Shown piece after piece: positions 8,021 to 16,770 of a stretch of 64,000 bases of DNA. Origin of the DNA: JAVVHH01 sp964613945 (GTDB lineage: Bacteria; Pseudomonadota; Alphaproteobacteria; Acetobacterales; Acetobacteraceae); assembly GCA_964613945.1 (NCBI GenBank), contig CAZTJC010000008.1, positions 1-64,000 of the forward strand, written 5' to 3'. Below the pieces are notes generated by a model, which searched no databases, had not been told where the DNA came from, and saw only the letters and a program-made list of their open reading frames with translations. The translations under genes were made by a program, and so were the position numbers. Each line of letters opens with the position of its first letter. Within the stretch, counting starts at the first letter, position 1.

Positions 8021-9169
8021 ATGCCGACACTCACCCTGCCGGGCCCCGGACGGACTCTCCAGCGCTACACGCTGCACCCGCCCCGGTTGCAACCACAAGG
8101 CCGACCGCCCTTTAACCGCCTTGCTCTGGCTGCCGCCCATGTCGTCGCCGATCCCCTTTCCGACCGCCCGGCCATCGATTGGGACGCCACCATCGACTAC
8201 CGGCTCTATCTCTGGTCGCTCGGTCTCGGCGTTGCCGAAGCCACCGATGCGGCGCAGCGCGGCGCCGGGCTGGATTGGCCGACCAGCCTCGAGCTGATCC
8301 GCCGCAGCATCGCCGCCGCTCCGCCCGGTGCCGCGCTCTACTGCGGCGCCAGCACCGATCATCTGCCGCCCAACGCCCCGATCACCCCCAATTCCGTCAA
8401 CCAGATCCTCGGTGCTTATGAAGCGCAGTGCGGTTCCATCGAGAAGCTCGGTGGCCGTATCGTTCTGCTGGCGTCCCGCGCCCTGGCCGCCTGCGCCCGC
8501 GGTCCCGACGACTACAAACGTATTTACGGTCGCATCCTGGAGCAGACCCGCGACCCCGTTCTGCTCCACTGGCCCGGCGAACTCTTCGACCCCACGCTCG
8601 CCACCTACTGGGGCCACACCTCGGTCGATGACGCCCTCGCGACCTGCCTCGATATCGTCAACTCCAACGCCGCCAAGATCGACGGCATCGCCTTCGCCCT
8701 GCTCGACCCGGCGCGCGAGATTGTTCTCCGTCGCCACCTCCCCCGCGGCGTCCGCCTCTACACCGGCGATGAAGTGAACTTCCCCGACCTCATCGCCGGA
8801 GACGATGACGCCTACTCCCATGCCATGCTCGGCATCCTGGGCGTCATCGCCCCCGCTGCCGCATCCGCCCTCGCCTGCCTCCAGCGCGACGATACCGGAT
8901 CCTACTTCGACATCCTGGAGCCCACCCTGCCCCTGGCTCGGCATCTGCTCCGCCCGCCCGCCGGCACCTACCGCACCGGCATCACCTTCATGGCCTACCT
9001 CAACGGCCATCAGAGCCACTTCACCATGATCGCCGGCCAGCAATCCGCCCGCTCGCTGCCCTACCTGGCCGAGACCTTCCGCCTGGCCGATGCCGCAGGT
9101 TTGCTTCGTGATCCCGACGACGCCGCGATTCGCATGGCGCGCGTGCTCGCGGTTCACGGTATCGTCTAA
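8021..9169 (+). CDS. DUF993-family protein, aldolase/dihydrodipicolinate-synthase-like barrel
   Basis: 382 residues resembling DUF993 proteins, often labelled dihydrodipicolinate-synthase-like on the basis of a predicted TIM barrel. Recognisable stretches are PAIDWDATIDYRLYLWSLG, RVVLLASRALAACARGPDDY-like, VLLHWPGELFDPTLATYWG, and GTYRTGITFMAYLNGHQ. No biochemical role is established for the family. It starts with ATG and is followed 2 bases later by a small unknown gene on the same strand. It is divergent from the ClpP-like gene across a 155-base gap with no element I can name. Confidence 0.75.
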   Translation: MPTLTLPGPGRTLQRYTLHPPRLQPQGRPPFNRLALAAAHVVADPLSDRPAIDWDATIDYRLYLWSLGLGVAEATDAAQRGAGLDWPTSLELIRRSIAAAPPGAALYCGASTDHLPPNAPITPNSVNQILGAYEAQCGSIEKLGGRIVLLASRALAACARGPDDYKRIYGRILEQTRDPVLLHWPGELFDPTLATYWGHTSVDDALATCLDIVNSNAAKIDGIAFALLDPAREIVLRRHLPRGVRLYTGDEVNFPDLIAGDDDAYSHAMLGILGVIAPAAASALACLQRDDTGSYFDILEPTLPLARHLLRPPAGTYRTGITFMAYLNGHQSHFTMIAGQQSARSLPYLAETFRLADAAGLLRDPDDAAIRMARVLAVHGIV

Positions 9170-9171
9170 CC

Positions 9172-9465
9172 ATGACCACCCTGTCCGACTTCCGCGCCAC
9201 CCTGACCGACGCCGCTCCGGCCTCCGCCGACCCGGCCGTCCAAGGTCTGTGGTGGGCCGCCAAAGGCGTCTGGGATCGCGCGCACGAGTGCGTCCAGCAG
9301 CACGAGGGCACCCCGCGTTGTGACTGGGTGCATGCATACCTGCACCGTGTCGAAGGCGACGAGGTCAACGCTGCCTACTGGTACCGCCGCGCCGGCCGTG
9401 CCCCTTCCTCGCTGCCGCTGGCGGCCGAGTGGGATGCGATCGCCACGGAACTGCTTGGCCGATAG
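9172..9465 (+). CDS. Small conserved-looking protein of unknown function
   Basis: 97 residues, probably cytoplasmic, with no signal peptide or membrane segment. It is rich in Trp and acidic residues: LWWAAKGVWDRAHECVQQHEG, then DWVHAYLHRVEGDEVNAAYWYRRAG, in which helices of a TPR/Sel1-like character can be read. I do not recognise a family. It starts 2 bases after the DUF993 stop and precedes truB by 56 bases, so it is probably in one transcript with DUF993. Confidence 0.6.
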   Translation: MTTLSDFRATLTDAAPASADPAVQGLWWAAKGVWDRAHECVQQHEGTPRCDWVHAYLHRVEGDEVNAAYWYRRAGRAPSSLPLAAEWDAIATELLGR

Positions 9466-9521
9466 CGCTTGCGTCGCGGCTCGCCGCGGCTATACCCACG
9501 CCTCCCCTCTACGGACTAGCA

Positions 9522-10439
9522 ATGCGTAAACGCCGCGGCCAACCGCTCGACGGATGGCTCATCATCGACAAGCCTCCAGGCATGACCAGCACCGACGTGG
9601 TCAACCGGGTTAAACGCGCCTTTGACGCCCAGAAAGCCGGCCATGGCGGCACGCTCGACCCGCTGGCCACCGGCGTGCTCCCGATCGCCTTCGGCGCTGC
9701 CACCAAGACCGTGCCCTATGTCATGGACGGTACCAAGGTCTACCGCTTCACCCTGCGGCTCGGTGAAGCGCGCGACACCGACGATGCCGACGGCGCCGTC
9801 ATCGCCACCTCGGATGTCCGCCCCACCGACGATCAACTCCGTGCTGCCCTGCCCGCCTTCATCGGCGACATCATGCAGGTGCCGCCCATCTACTCGGCCA
9901 TCAAGGTCGCTGGCGAACGCGCATACGACATGGCCCGTGAAGGCCGCGCTCCCGACCTGCCGCCCCGTCCCGCCCGCGTGGATCGGTTCGAGCTGATCGA
10001 GCGCACCGGCGACGACGTCGTCTTCGAGGTGCAATCCGGCAAGGGCGTCTACATGCGCAGCCTCGCCCGCGACCTCGCGCTGGCTTGCGGCAGCGTCGGC
10101 CACATCGCCGCCCTGCGTCGCCTCCGGGTCGGGCCGTTCAACGAGGCCCAATCGATTCCACTGGACAATTGTCAACCGGCATCCGATATGACCGCGGTCT
10201 CTCCGGACCTCTTGCTCCCGGTCGTGACCGCGCTGGCCGACATCCCGGCGCTGGCCCTGACCGAAGCGGAAGCCTTCGGCCTCTCGAATGGACAGGCGAT
10301 CAGCCTCGTCGATCTGATGGGTCGCATTCCACCGACGGCGCGACCCGATGGCGGGCTCGCCCGTGCCATGGCGGGGGGACGCGTGATCGGGTTGTGCCGT
10401 CTCGAAGACGGCATGTGCAAGCCCGACCGCCTTCTTTAA
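9522..10439 (+). CDS. truB: tRNA pseudouridine-55 synthase
   Basis: Makes pseudouridine at position 55 in the T loop of tRNAs. 305 residues, a normal length. Asp46 in GHGGTLDPLATG is the catalytic aspartate. DGWLIIDKPPGMTS (10-23) is the family N-terminal motif; VPPIYSAIKVAGERAYDMAR and GVYMRSLARDLA are further conserved blocks. A short extension lies at the C terminus, after about residue 210. I chose the ATG at 9522, since a longer reading from 9429 adds residues unrelated to TruB. rpsO follows after 22 bases, the common truB-rpsO-pnp order. Confidence 0.96.
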   Translation: MRKRRGQPLDGWLIIDKPPGMTSTDVVNRVKRAFDAQKAGHGGTLDPLATGVLPIAFGAATKTVPYVMDGTKVYRFTLRLGEARDTDDADGAVIATSDVRPTDDQLRAALPAFIGDIMQVPPIYSAIKVAGERAYDMAREGRAPDLPPRPARVDRFELIERTGDDVVFEVQSGKGVYMRSLARDLALACGSVGHIAALRRLRVGPFNEAQSIPLDNCQPASDMTAVSPDLLLPVVTALADIPALALTEAEAFGLSNGQAISLVDLMGRIPPTARPDGGLARAMAGGRVIGLCRLEDGMCKPDRLL

Positions 10440-10461
10440 CCTCAATCTACGGAGTATCACG

Positions 10462-10731
10462 ATGTCGATTACCGCGGAGCGTCGCACGACGCTCGTGTCC
10501 GAATATGCCATGGCCGCCGCCGACACCGGCAGCCCCGAAGTCCAGGTCGCGCTGCTCACTGAGCGTATCGTCAACCTGACCGAGCACCTCAAGACTCACG
10601 CCAAGGATTTCCACAGCCGCCGTGGCCTGCTCATGCTGGTCGGTCGTCGTCGCCGCTTGCTGGACTACTTGAGCCGGAAGGATCGCACCCGCTACCAGAC
10701 CCTCATCGGTCGTCTCGGGCTGCGCCGCTAG
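10462..10731 (+). CDS. rpsO: Small ribosomal subunit protein uS15
   Basis: Binds 16S rRNA in the platform of the 30S subunit. The 89-residue product has the full-length uS15 pattern: AADTGSPEVQVALLTERIVNLTEHLKTHAKDFHSRRGLLMLVGRRRRLLDYL. CGGAG lies a few bases before the ATG. It lies between truB and pnp and is followed by a GC hairpin. Confidence 0.98.
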   Translation: MSITAERRTTLVSEYAMAAADTGSPEVQVALLTERIVNLTEHLKTHAKDFHSRRGLLMLVGRRRRLLDYLSRKDRTRYQTLIGRLGLRR

Positions 10732-10743
10732 AACTAAGCTATT

Positions 10744-10765
10744 CCCGGCGCCGTTGGGCGCCGGG
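10744..10765 (+). terminator. Hairpin between rpsO and pnp (terminator or processing site)
   Basis: Perfect 9-base stem CCCGGCGCC / GGCGCCGGG (10744-10752 and 10757-10765) with a GTTG loop, 13 bases after the rpsO stop. Only two T residues follow, so it may be a weak terminator or an RNase processing or stabilising hairpin. In other bacteria the rpsO-pnp spacer carries an RNase III site that PNPase uses to control itself. Confidence 0.6.
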
Positions 10766-10900
10766 TTAACGCCGCCGCGGCCGGATTACCGAGCGGGCGA
10801 CGGCGCCTTCGGTTACCTGGCGGATTGTCGTCGCCATGTTGCCCGAGACGCCGCTGACTGCCCCGCCCATCCCCGACCCGGCGCAACTAGGATGAACTGC

Positions 10901-13120
10901 ATGTTCAACTACTTCCGCAAGGAACTCGACTGGGGCGGCCGCAAGCTCGTCCTCGAAACCGGCAAGATCGCCCGTCAGGCCGATGGCGCCGTCATGATCA
11001 GCTACGGCGACACCATCGTGCTCTGCACCGCCGTCGGCGTCCGCTCGGTCAAGCCCGGTCAGGACTTCTTCCCGCTCACCGTCAACTACCAGGAAAAGGC
11101 GTTCGCCGCCGGCAAGATCCCCGGCGGCTTCTTCAAGCGCGAAGGCCGCCCGAACGAGAACGAGGTGCTCACCAGCCGCCTCATCGACCGCCCGATCCGC
11201 CCGCTGTTCCCTGAGGGCTTCCGCAACGAAGTCCAGATCGTCGCCACCGTGCTCAGCCACGATATGGAAAACAATCCGGACATCGTCTCGCTGATCGGCT
11301 GCTCCGCCGCGCTGACGCTTTCCGGCATTCCGTTCTTCGGCCCGGTCGCCGCCGCCCGCATCGGCTTCGCCGAGGGTGCCTACATCCTCAACCCGACGCG
11401 TGACCAGCTCGCCACCAGCAAGCTCGACCTCGTCGTCGCAGGCACCACCGAAGGCGTGCTGATGGTCGAGAGCGAGGCGCAGGAGCTGACCGAAGACGTG
11501 ATGCTCGGCGCCGTCAACTTCGGCCACGAGCACATGCGCCCGGTAATTCAGGCGATCATCGAACTCGCCGAGCACGCGGCCAAGGAGCCCTGGGCTCTGG
11601 CCGAGAAGACTCCTGAGGCGACCGCGTTGCAGGCCCGCATCATCGAACTCGGCACCGAGTCGATGGCTGCCGCCTACAAGGAGCCAAAGAAGGAAGCCCG
11701 GCAGGACCTCGTCGGCGCCGCCAAGAAGCAATTGCTCGAGACGCTAGCCGCCGAAGGCCAGAGCGCTGATGCTGCCAAGCCGATGCTCAAGAAGCTCGAA
11801 GCTGACGTCGTCCGCGGCACCATCCTCAAGACCGGCATCCGCATCGACGGTCGCGACACCAAAACGGTCCGCCAGATCATCGGCGAAGTCGGCATCCTGC
11901 CGCGCGCCCACGGTTCCGCCCTGTTTACCCGCGGCGAGACGCAGGCACTCTGTGTCGCCACCCTCGGCACCGGCCAGGACGAGCAGGTCATCGACGCGCT
12001 CGAAGGCGAGCGTCGCGAGCACTTCATGCTGCACTACAACTTCCCTCCCTACTCCGTGGGTGAAGCCGGCCGCATGGGCAGCCCGGGCCGTCGCGAGATC
12101 GGCCACGGCAAGCTGGCCTACCGCGCGATCCGTCCGGTCCTGCCGGGCAAGGACGTGTTCCCATACACGATGCGCGTCGTCAGCGAGATCACCGAGAGCA
12201 ACGGCTCCTCGTCGATGGCTACGGTCTGCGGCACCAGCCTCGCGCTGATGGACGCCGGCGTGAAGCTGACCCGGCCTGTCGCCGGCATCGCCATGGGCCT
12301 GATCAAGGAAGAAAGCGGCTTCGCCGTGCTGTCCGACATCCTCGGCGACGAGGACCACCTCGGCGACATGGACTTCAAGGTCGCCGGCACCGAGCAGGGC
12401 ATCACCTCCCTGCAGATGGACATCAAGATCACGTCCATCACGCCGGAGATCATGCAGATCGCCCTTGAGCAGGCCAAGGACGGCCGGCTGCACATCCTCG
12501 GCGAGATGGCCAAGGCGTTGACCGGTGCCCGCACCGGCGTCGCCGCGACCGCACCGCGCATCACCGTGATCAACGTGCCGAAGGAGAAGATCCGCGACGT
12601 GATCGGCACCGGCGGCAAGGTGATCCGCGAGATCGTGGCCGAGAGCGGTGCCAAGGTCGACATCGACGACGACGGCACCATCAAGATCGCCGCCACCACC
12701 GAGGAAGCCAGCCAGAAGGCGATCGACATGATCCGCGGGATCGTGGCCGAGCCCGAGATCGGCGCCATCTACAACGGCAAGGTCGTCAAGACCGCCGAAT
12801 TCGGCGCGTTCGTGAACTTCCTGGGCCCGAAGGACGGCCTGGTTCACATCAGCGAACTGCAACAGGCCCGGGTCAACAAGACCACCGACGTCGTCAAGGA
12901 AGGCGACCAGGTCAAGGTCAAGTGCCTCGGCTTCGACGACCGCGGCAAGGTCAAGCTGTCGATGCGAGTCGTCGATCAGGAGACCGGTGCGGACATCACC
13001 GATCAGGTCGGCGCCAAGCCGTCCCGCGGCGATCGTCCGGAAGGCGAAGGCCGCAGCGAGGGTCGCCGGGATCGTCCGGAGCGTGGCGAGCGCCGCGACC
13101 GCTCCGACGCGGCGGACTAG
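10901..13120 (+). CDS. pnp: Polyribonucleotide nucleotidyltransferase (PNPase)
   Basis: 3'-to-5' phosphorolytic RNA-degrading enzyme of the degradosome, 739 residues. Two RNase PH domains (about 1-215 and 310-540) are recognised from MISYGDTIVLCTAV, FFPLTVNYQEK and RMGSPGRREIGHG. They are followed by a KH domain (IRDVIGTGGKVIREI) and an S1 domain (GAIYNGKVVKTAEFGAFVNFL). The tail after the S1 domain is rich in Arg, Gly and Glu and makes it about 30 residues longer than usual. I chose the ATG at 10901, which starts the conserved MFNYFRKELDW; AGGA lies upstream. A perfect hairpin follows the stop. Confidence 0.97.
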   Translation: MFNYFRKELDWGGRKLVLETGKIARQADGAVMISYGDTIVLCTAVGVRSVKPGQDFFPLTVNYQEKAFAAGKIPGGFFKREGRPNENEVLTSRLIDRPIRPLFPEGFRNEVQIVATVLSHDMENNPDIVSLIGCSAALTLSGIPFFGPVAAARIGFAEGAYILNPTRDQLATSKLDLVVAGTTEGVLMVESEAQELTEDVMLGAVNFGHEHMRPVIQAIIELAEHAAKEPWALAEKTPEATALQARIIELGTESMAAAYKEPKKEARQDLVGAAKKQLLETLAAEGQSADAAKPMLKKLEADVVRGTILKTGIRIDGRDTKTVRQIIGEVGILPRAHGSALFTRGETQALCVATLGTGQDEQVIDALEGERREHFMLHYNFPPYSVGEAGRMGSPGRREIGHGKLAYRAIRPVLPGKDVFPYTMRVVSEITESNGSSSMATVCGTSLALMDAGVKLTRPVAGIAMGLIKEESGFAVLSDILGDEDHLGDMDFKVAGTEQGITSLQMDIKITSITPEIMQIALEQAKDGRLHILGEMAKALTGARTGVAATAPRITVINVPKEKIRDVIGTGGKVIREIVAESGAKVDIDDDGTIKIAATTEEASQKAIDMIRGIVAEPEIGAIYNGKVVKTAEFGAFVNFLGPKDGLVHISELQQARVNKTTDVVKEGDQVKVKCLGFDDRGKVKLSMRVVDQETGADITDQVGAKPSRGDRPEGEGRSEGRRDRPERGERRDRSDAAD

Positions 13121-13132
13121 CTTACATCAAAA

Positions 13133-13168
13133 AGACGGCCGAGCCCTTTCACCGGGGCTCGGCCGTCT
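13133..13168 (+). terminator. Strong terminator hairpin after pnp
   Basis: Perfect 14-base inverted repeat AGACGGCCGAGCCC / GGGCTCGGCCGTCT (13133-13146 and 13155-13168) with an 8-base loop, 12 bases after the pnp stop. It is preceded by an A run and followed by TATAGTT, so a U-tract exists but is short. Confidence 0.8.
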
Positions 13169-13205
13169 ATAGTTACACGACGGTGATATTAGGATCAGCG
13201 CCGCG

Positions 13206-14618
13206 ATGAAGACGCTCAACGAAATCCGGATGGGAGGCGTAGATGTCCTCCCGCTGATCGAGGGCGGTAAGGGCATTGGCGTGTCCACCGGCGTCTCGTC
13301 CGGCCATTGGGCCGAGGCCGGCGGTGCTGGCACGTTCAGCGCCGTGAACGCCGACTTCTACGACGCCGATGGCAACCCGATCCCGCAGGATTACCTCGGG
13401 CGCACCAGACGCGATCGCCACGAGGAACTGATTCAGTTCGGGATCCAGGGCGGCATCGATCAGGCCAGACGCGCCTACGACATCAGCGGTGGCCGTGGCC
13501 GCATCCATGCCAACCTGCTTTGGGAGATGGGGGGTGCCGAACGCGTCATCACCGGCGTCCTCGAGGGAGCCAAGGGCCTCATCCACGGCCTGACCTGCGG
13601 CGCCGGCATGCCGTATCGGCTGTCCGATATCGCCGCCAGGTTCGGCGTCCATTATTACCCGATCGTCTCGTCTTCCCGTGCATTCAGCGCCCTGTGGAAG
13701 CGTGCCTACTCGAAGGCGGCCACGCTCCTCGGCGGCGTCGTTTACGAAGACCCCTGGCTGGCCGGCGGCCATAATGGCCTGTCTAATGGCGAAGACCCCA
13801 CCAAGCCCGAAGACCCTTTCCCCCGCGTGCTCGCGCTGCGCAAGCTGATGCGCACCTTTGGTCTCGACCAAGTGCCGATCATCATGGCCGGCGGCGTGTG
13901 GTGGCTCGAGGAGTGGGAGGATTGGATCGACAATCCCGATCTCGGCCCCATCGCATTCCAGTTCGGCACCCGCCCGTTGCTCACCCAAGAGAGCCCGATC
14001 AGCGATGCCTGGAAACGCCGCTTGCTGACGCTGCAATCCGGCGACGTGTTCCTCAACAAGTTCAGCCCCACCGGCTTCTATTCGAGCGCCGTCAATAACG
14101 GCTTCATCGAGGAACTCCGCCAGCGCGGTGAGCATCAGGTTGCCTATACGACGGAGCCTGTCGGCGAGCACACCGCCGTGCTCGGGATCGGCCCGCGCAA
14201 GCGCCCGGTCTATTTGACGCCGCAAGACCTGTTCCACGCCGAGGGCTGGATCAATGCCGGCTTCACCGAGGCCATGCGCACCCCGGACGCCACCTTGATC
14301 TTCGTCACCCCCGAGCGCGCTCAGCACATCACCGCTGATCAGGTCGCGTGCATGGGCTGCCTCAGCGTCTGTCGCTTCAGCAACTGGAGCCAACACGGCC
14401 CCGACTACGACAACGGCAAGAAAGCCGATCCCCGCAGCTTCTGCATCCAGAAGACCTTGCAGGAAGTGCGTCGCGACGACCAGACCCAGGAAGCCATCGA
14501 GCATCAGCTGATGTTCAGCGGTCACAACGCTTACCGCTTCGCCAGCGATCCGTTCTACTCCAACGGTTTCGTTCCGACGGTTAAGCAGCTGGTCGAGCGC
14601 ATCACCTCCGGCCGCTGA
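13206..14618 (+). CDS. Nitronate-monooxygenase-like flavoprotein with a C-terminal cysteine cluster
   Basis: 470 residues. The N-terminal two thirds resemble the NAD(P)H-dependent flavin oxidoreductase / 2-nitropropane dioxygenase group: GGKGIGVSTGVSS, the mid-protein GLIHGLTCGAGMPY, and PIIMAGGVWWLEE followed by GPIAFQFGTRPLLTQESP (FMN phosphate binding). The family oxidises nitronates or acts as an enoyl reductase. Unusual is the C-terminal CMGCLSVC (Cys382, 385, 389) with Cys413, a spacing that looks metal- or Fe-S-binding. AGGA lies upstream of the ATG. It stands between the pnp terminator and secG. Confidence 0.72.
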   Translation: MKTLNEIRMGGVDVLPLIEGGKGIGVSTGVSSGHWAEAGGAGTFSAVNADFYDADGNPIPQDYLGRTRRDRHEELIQFGIQGGIDQARRAYDISGGRGRIHANLLWEMGGAERVITGVLEGAKGLIHGLTCGAGMPYRLSDIAARFGVHYYPIVSSSRAFSALWKRAYSKAATLLGGVVYEDPWLAGGHNGLSNGEDPTKPEDPFPRVLALRKLMRTFGLDQVPIIMAGGVWWLEEWEDWIDNPDLGPIAFQFGTRPLLTQESPISDAWKRRLLTLQSGDVFLNKFSPTGFYSSAVNNGFIEELRQRGEHQVAYTTEPVGEHTAVLGIGPRKRPVYLTPQDLFHAEGWINAGFTEAMRTPDATLIFVTPERAQHITADQVACMGCLSVCRFSNWSQHGPDYDNGKKADPRSFCIQKTLQEVRRDDQTQEAIEHQLMFSGHNAYRFASDPFYSNGFVPTVKQLVERITSGR

Positions 14619-14661
14619 CCGAAACCTTCCGCCGCCGACCGCAACGAGCTAGAGCCCTTTC

Positions 14662-15006
14662 ATGAGCACCGTCCTTCTGCTGATCCATCTGTTCGTCACC
14701 CTGGCGCTGATCGGCGTCGTGCTGATCCAGCGCTCGGAGGGCGGCGGTCTCGGTATTGGTACGTCGCAGAGCATGGGCGGCTTCATGAGCGGCCGCGGCA
14801 CCACTAATCTGCTCACGCGCACCACTGCGGTTCTCGGCACGGCATTCTTCCTGCTGTCGTTGACGTTGGCGTTGCTGAACCGTGGCACGGTCGGTGGTGG
14901 CCGCTCGTTGCTCGACTACCCGCCGCCGCTCGGCACTGGCGCTGCAACCACGGCGCCCGCTGCCCCCGCGACTCCGGCAGGTCCGTCCGTTCCCACCGGC
15001 AATTAA
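14662..15006 (+). CDS. secG: Protein-export membrane protein SecG
   Basis: Small subunit of the SecYEG translocon in the inner membrane. 114 residues with two membrane helices (about 3-23 and 51-72) separated by the SecG signature VLIQRSEGGGLGIG and TSQSMGGFMSGRG. The C-terminal tail (about 85-114) is rich in Ala, Pro and Thr. It lies 43 bases after the flavoprotein gene and before pyrG. Confidence 0.93.
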   Translation: MSTVLLLIHLFVTLALIGVVLIQRSEGGGLGIGTSQSMGGFMSGRGTTNLLTRTTAVLGTAFFLLSLTLALLNRGTVGGGRSLLDYPPPLGTGAATTAPAAPATPAGPSVPTGN

Positions 15007-15141
15007 TTGGTCGAGCGCTGCCGCACCGCCTGTAGCGCTACGTTAATACAGGTCTGACCGGCCGATTTTTATCCCAACCCTGACCTGCGTCACCCTCGCC
15101 GGGGTTTCACAAAGCCTCCCCGCCCGTTATCACGATCTCCC

Positions 15142-16770
15142 ATGACTCGGTTCGTTTTCATCACCGGCGGCGTGGTTTCCTCGCTCGGCAAGGGTGTCGC
15201 CTCCGCCGCCCTTGGCGCCCTCCTTCAAACCAGGGGGTACGCAGTTCGACTGCGTAAGCTCGATCCCTACCTCAACGTCGACCCGGGCACGATGAGCCCG
15301 ACGCAGCATGGCGAGGTCTTCGTCACCGACGACGGCGCCGAGACCGACCTGGATCTCGGCCATTACGAGCGCTTCACCGGCGTTCACGCCAAGCAGTCTG
15401 ACAACGCCACCACCGGCCGCATCTACTCGGAGGTCATCGCCCGCGAACGCCGCGGCGACTATCTCGGCGCCACCGTCCAGGTGATCCCGCACATCACCGA
15501 TGCGCTCAAGGAAGCCATCGTTCGCGATCTGGACGACGTCGACTTCGCCCTGATCGAGATCGGCGGCACCGTTGGCGACATCGAGAGCCTCCCCTTCCTC
15601 GAGGCCATCCGCCAGCTGGGCAACGAGCTTGGCTCCGAGCAGACGATGTTCATCCACCTCACGCTCGTGCCCTACATCCCCAGTGCCGGCGAGCTGAAGA
15701 CCAAGCCGACCCAGCATTCCGTCAAGGAACTGCAGAACGCCGGTATTCAGCCCGATATGCTGCTCTGCCGGTGCGATCGTCAGATTCCCGACGGCGAGCG
15801 GCGTAAGATCGCCAATTTCTGCAACGTCCGCCAGCAAGCCGTCATCGCCGCGCTCGACGTCGACACCATCTACGCCGTGCCGATCTCGTATCATGAGGAA
15901 GGCATGGACCGGGAGGTCCTGCGCCATTTCCACCTGCCGTTCGAGAGCAACCCGGATCTCTCGCAGTGGCAGCGTATCGTCGACATCGTGCGTTCGCCCG
16001 ACGGCACCGTCCGCATCGCCGTGGTCGGCAAGTACACCAGCCTGCTCGACTCTTATAAGAGCCTGGCCGAAGCCCTGACCCATGGTGGCGTGGCCAGCCG
16101 CGTCCGCGTGGAGCTGGCCTGGGTCGACAGCCAGGTGTTCGAGCAGGCGGATGCGGTCAACTCCCTCGAGGGCTTCCACGGCATCCTCGTGCCCGGCGGC
16201 TTTGGCGAACGTGGCACATCCGGGATGATTGCAGCCGTTCGCTTCGCGCGCGAGCGCCGGGTCCCTTTTCTGGGGATTTGCTTCGGGATGCAGATGGCCG
16301 TCATCGAGTGCGCCCGCAACATGGCCGGACTGGTCGACGCTTCAAGCAGCGAGTTCGGTCCGTGCGAAACACCGGTCGTCGGCCTGTTGACCGAATGGGC
16401 CCGCGGCAACGACGTCGAACGGCGCAACGAAGGCGGCGACCTCGGCGGCACCATGCGTCTCGGCGCCTACCCGGCCGACCTCGCCGACGACTCGCTCATT
16501 GCCGACGTCTACGGTGCCACGCGCATTCATGAGCGTCATCGGCATCGTTACGAGGTGAACGTGAACTACCGTGAGCAACTCGAGCGCACCGGCCTTCGCT
16601 TCGCCGGCATGTCACCCGATGGCGTCCTGCCGGAAACCGTCGAATTGCCTGGTCATCCCTGGTTCGTCGGTGTGCAATATCACCCCGAGCTGAAATCCAA
16701 GCCGCTCGATCCTCACCCGCTCTTCGCCGGGTTCATCCGCGCAACTGTGAAGCAGGCCCGTCTTGTCTGA
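15142..16770 (+). CDS. pyrG: CTP synthase
   Basis: Makes CTP from UTP, ATP and glutamine. 542 residues. The N-terminal amidoligase domain (about 1-270) begins TRFVFITGGVVSSLGKGVAS and includes DPYLNVDPGTMSP and the GEVFVTDDGAETDLDLGHYERF block. The C-terminal class I glutaminase domain has FLGICFGMQMA with the nucleophilic Cys and a later HPWFVGVQYHPEL with His. It follows secG by 135 bases and overlaps kdsA by 8 bases. Confidence 0.98.
   Translation: MTRFVFITGGVVSSLGKGVASAALGALLQTRGYAVRLRKLDPYLNVDPGTMSPTQHGEVFVTDDGAETDLDLGHYERFTGVHAKQSDNATTGRIYSEVIARERRGDYLGATVQVIPHITDALKEAIVRDLDDVDFALIEIGGTVGDIESLPFLEAIRQLGNELGSEQTMFIHLTLVPYIPSAGELKTKPTQHSVKELQNAGIQPDMLLCRCDRQIPDGERRKIANFCNVRQQAVIAALDVDTIYAVPISYHEEGMDREVLRHFHLPFESNPDLSQWQRIVDIVRSPDGTVRIAVVGKYTSLLDSYKSLAEALTHGGVASRVRVELAWVDSQVFEQADAVNSLEGFHGILVPGGFGERGTSGMIAAVRFARERRVPFLGICFGMQMAVIECARNMAGLVDASSSEFGPCETPVVGLLTEWARGNDVERRNEGGDLGGTMRLGAYPADLADDSLIADVYGATRIHERHRHRYEVNVNYREQLERTGLRFAGMSPDGVLPETVELPGHPWFVGVQYHPELKSKPLDPHPLFAGFIRATVKQARLV

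Noticed and set aside
7895..9337. 480-codon open frame antisense to the DUF993 gene
   Set aside because: Glycine/valine-rich shadow; the plus strand has the conserved DUF993 protein.
11744..12862. 372-codon open frame antisense to pnp
   Set aside because: Asp/His/Val-rich shadow of the conserved PNPase core with no recognisable domain.
15029..15052. Nested inverted repeat (CCTGTA/TACAGG, with a 10-base palindrome GTAGCGCTAC) between secG and pyrG
   Set aside because: Stem of six bases and a long loop; no clear terminator tail or known operator. Noted only as a possible secG terminator or pyrG regulatory site.
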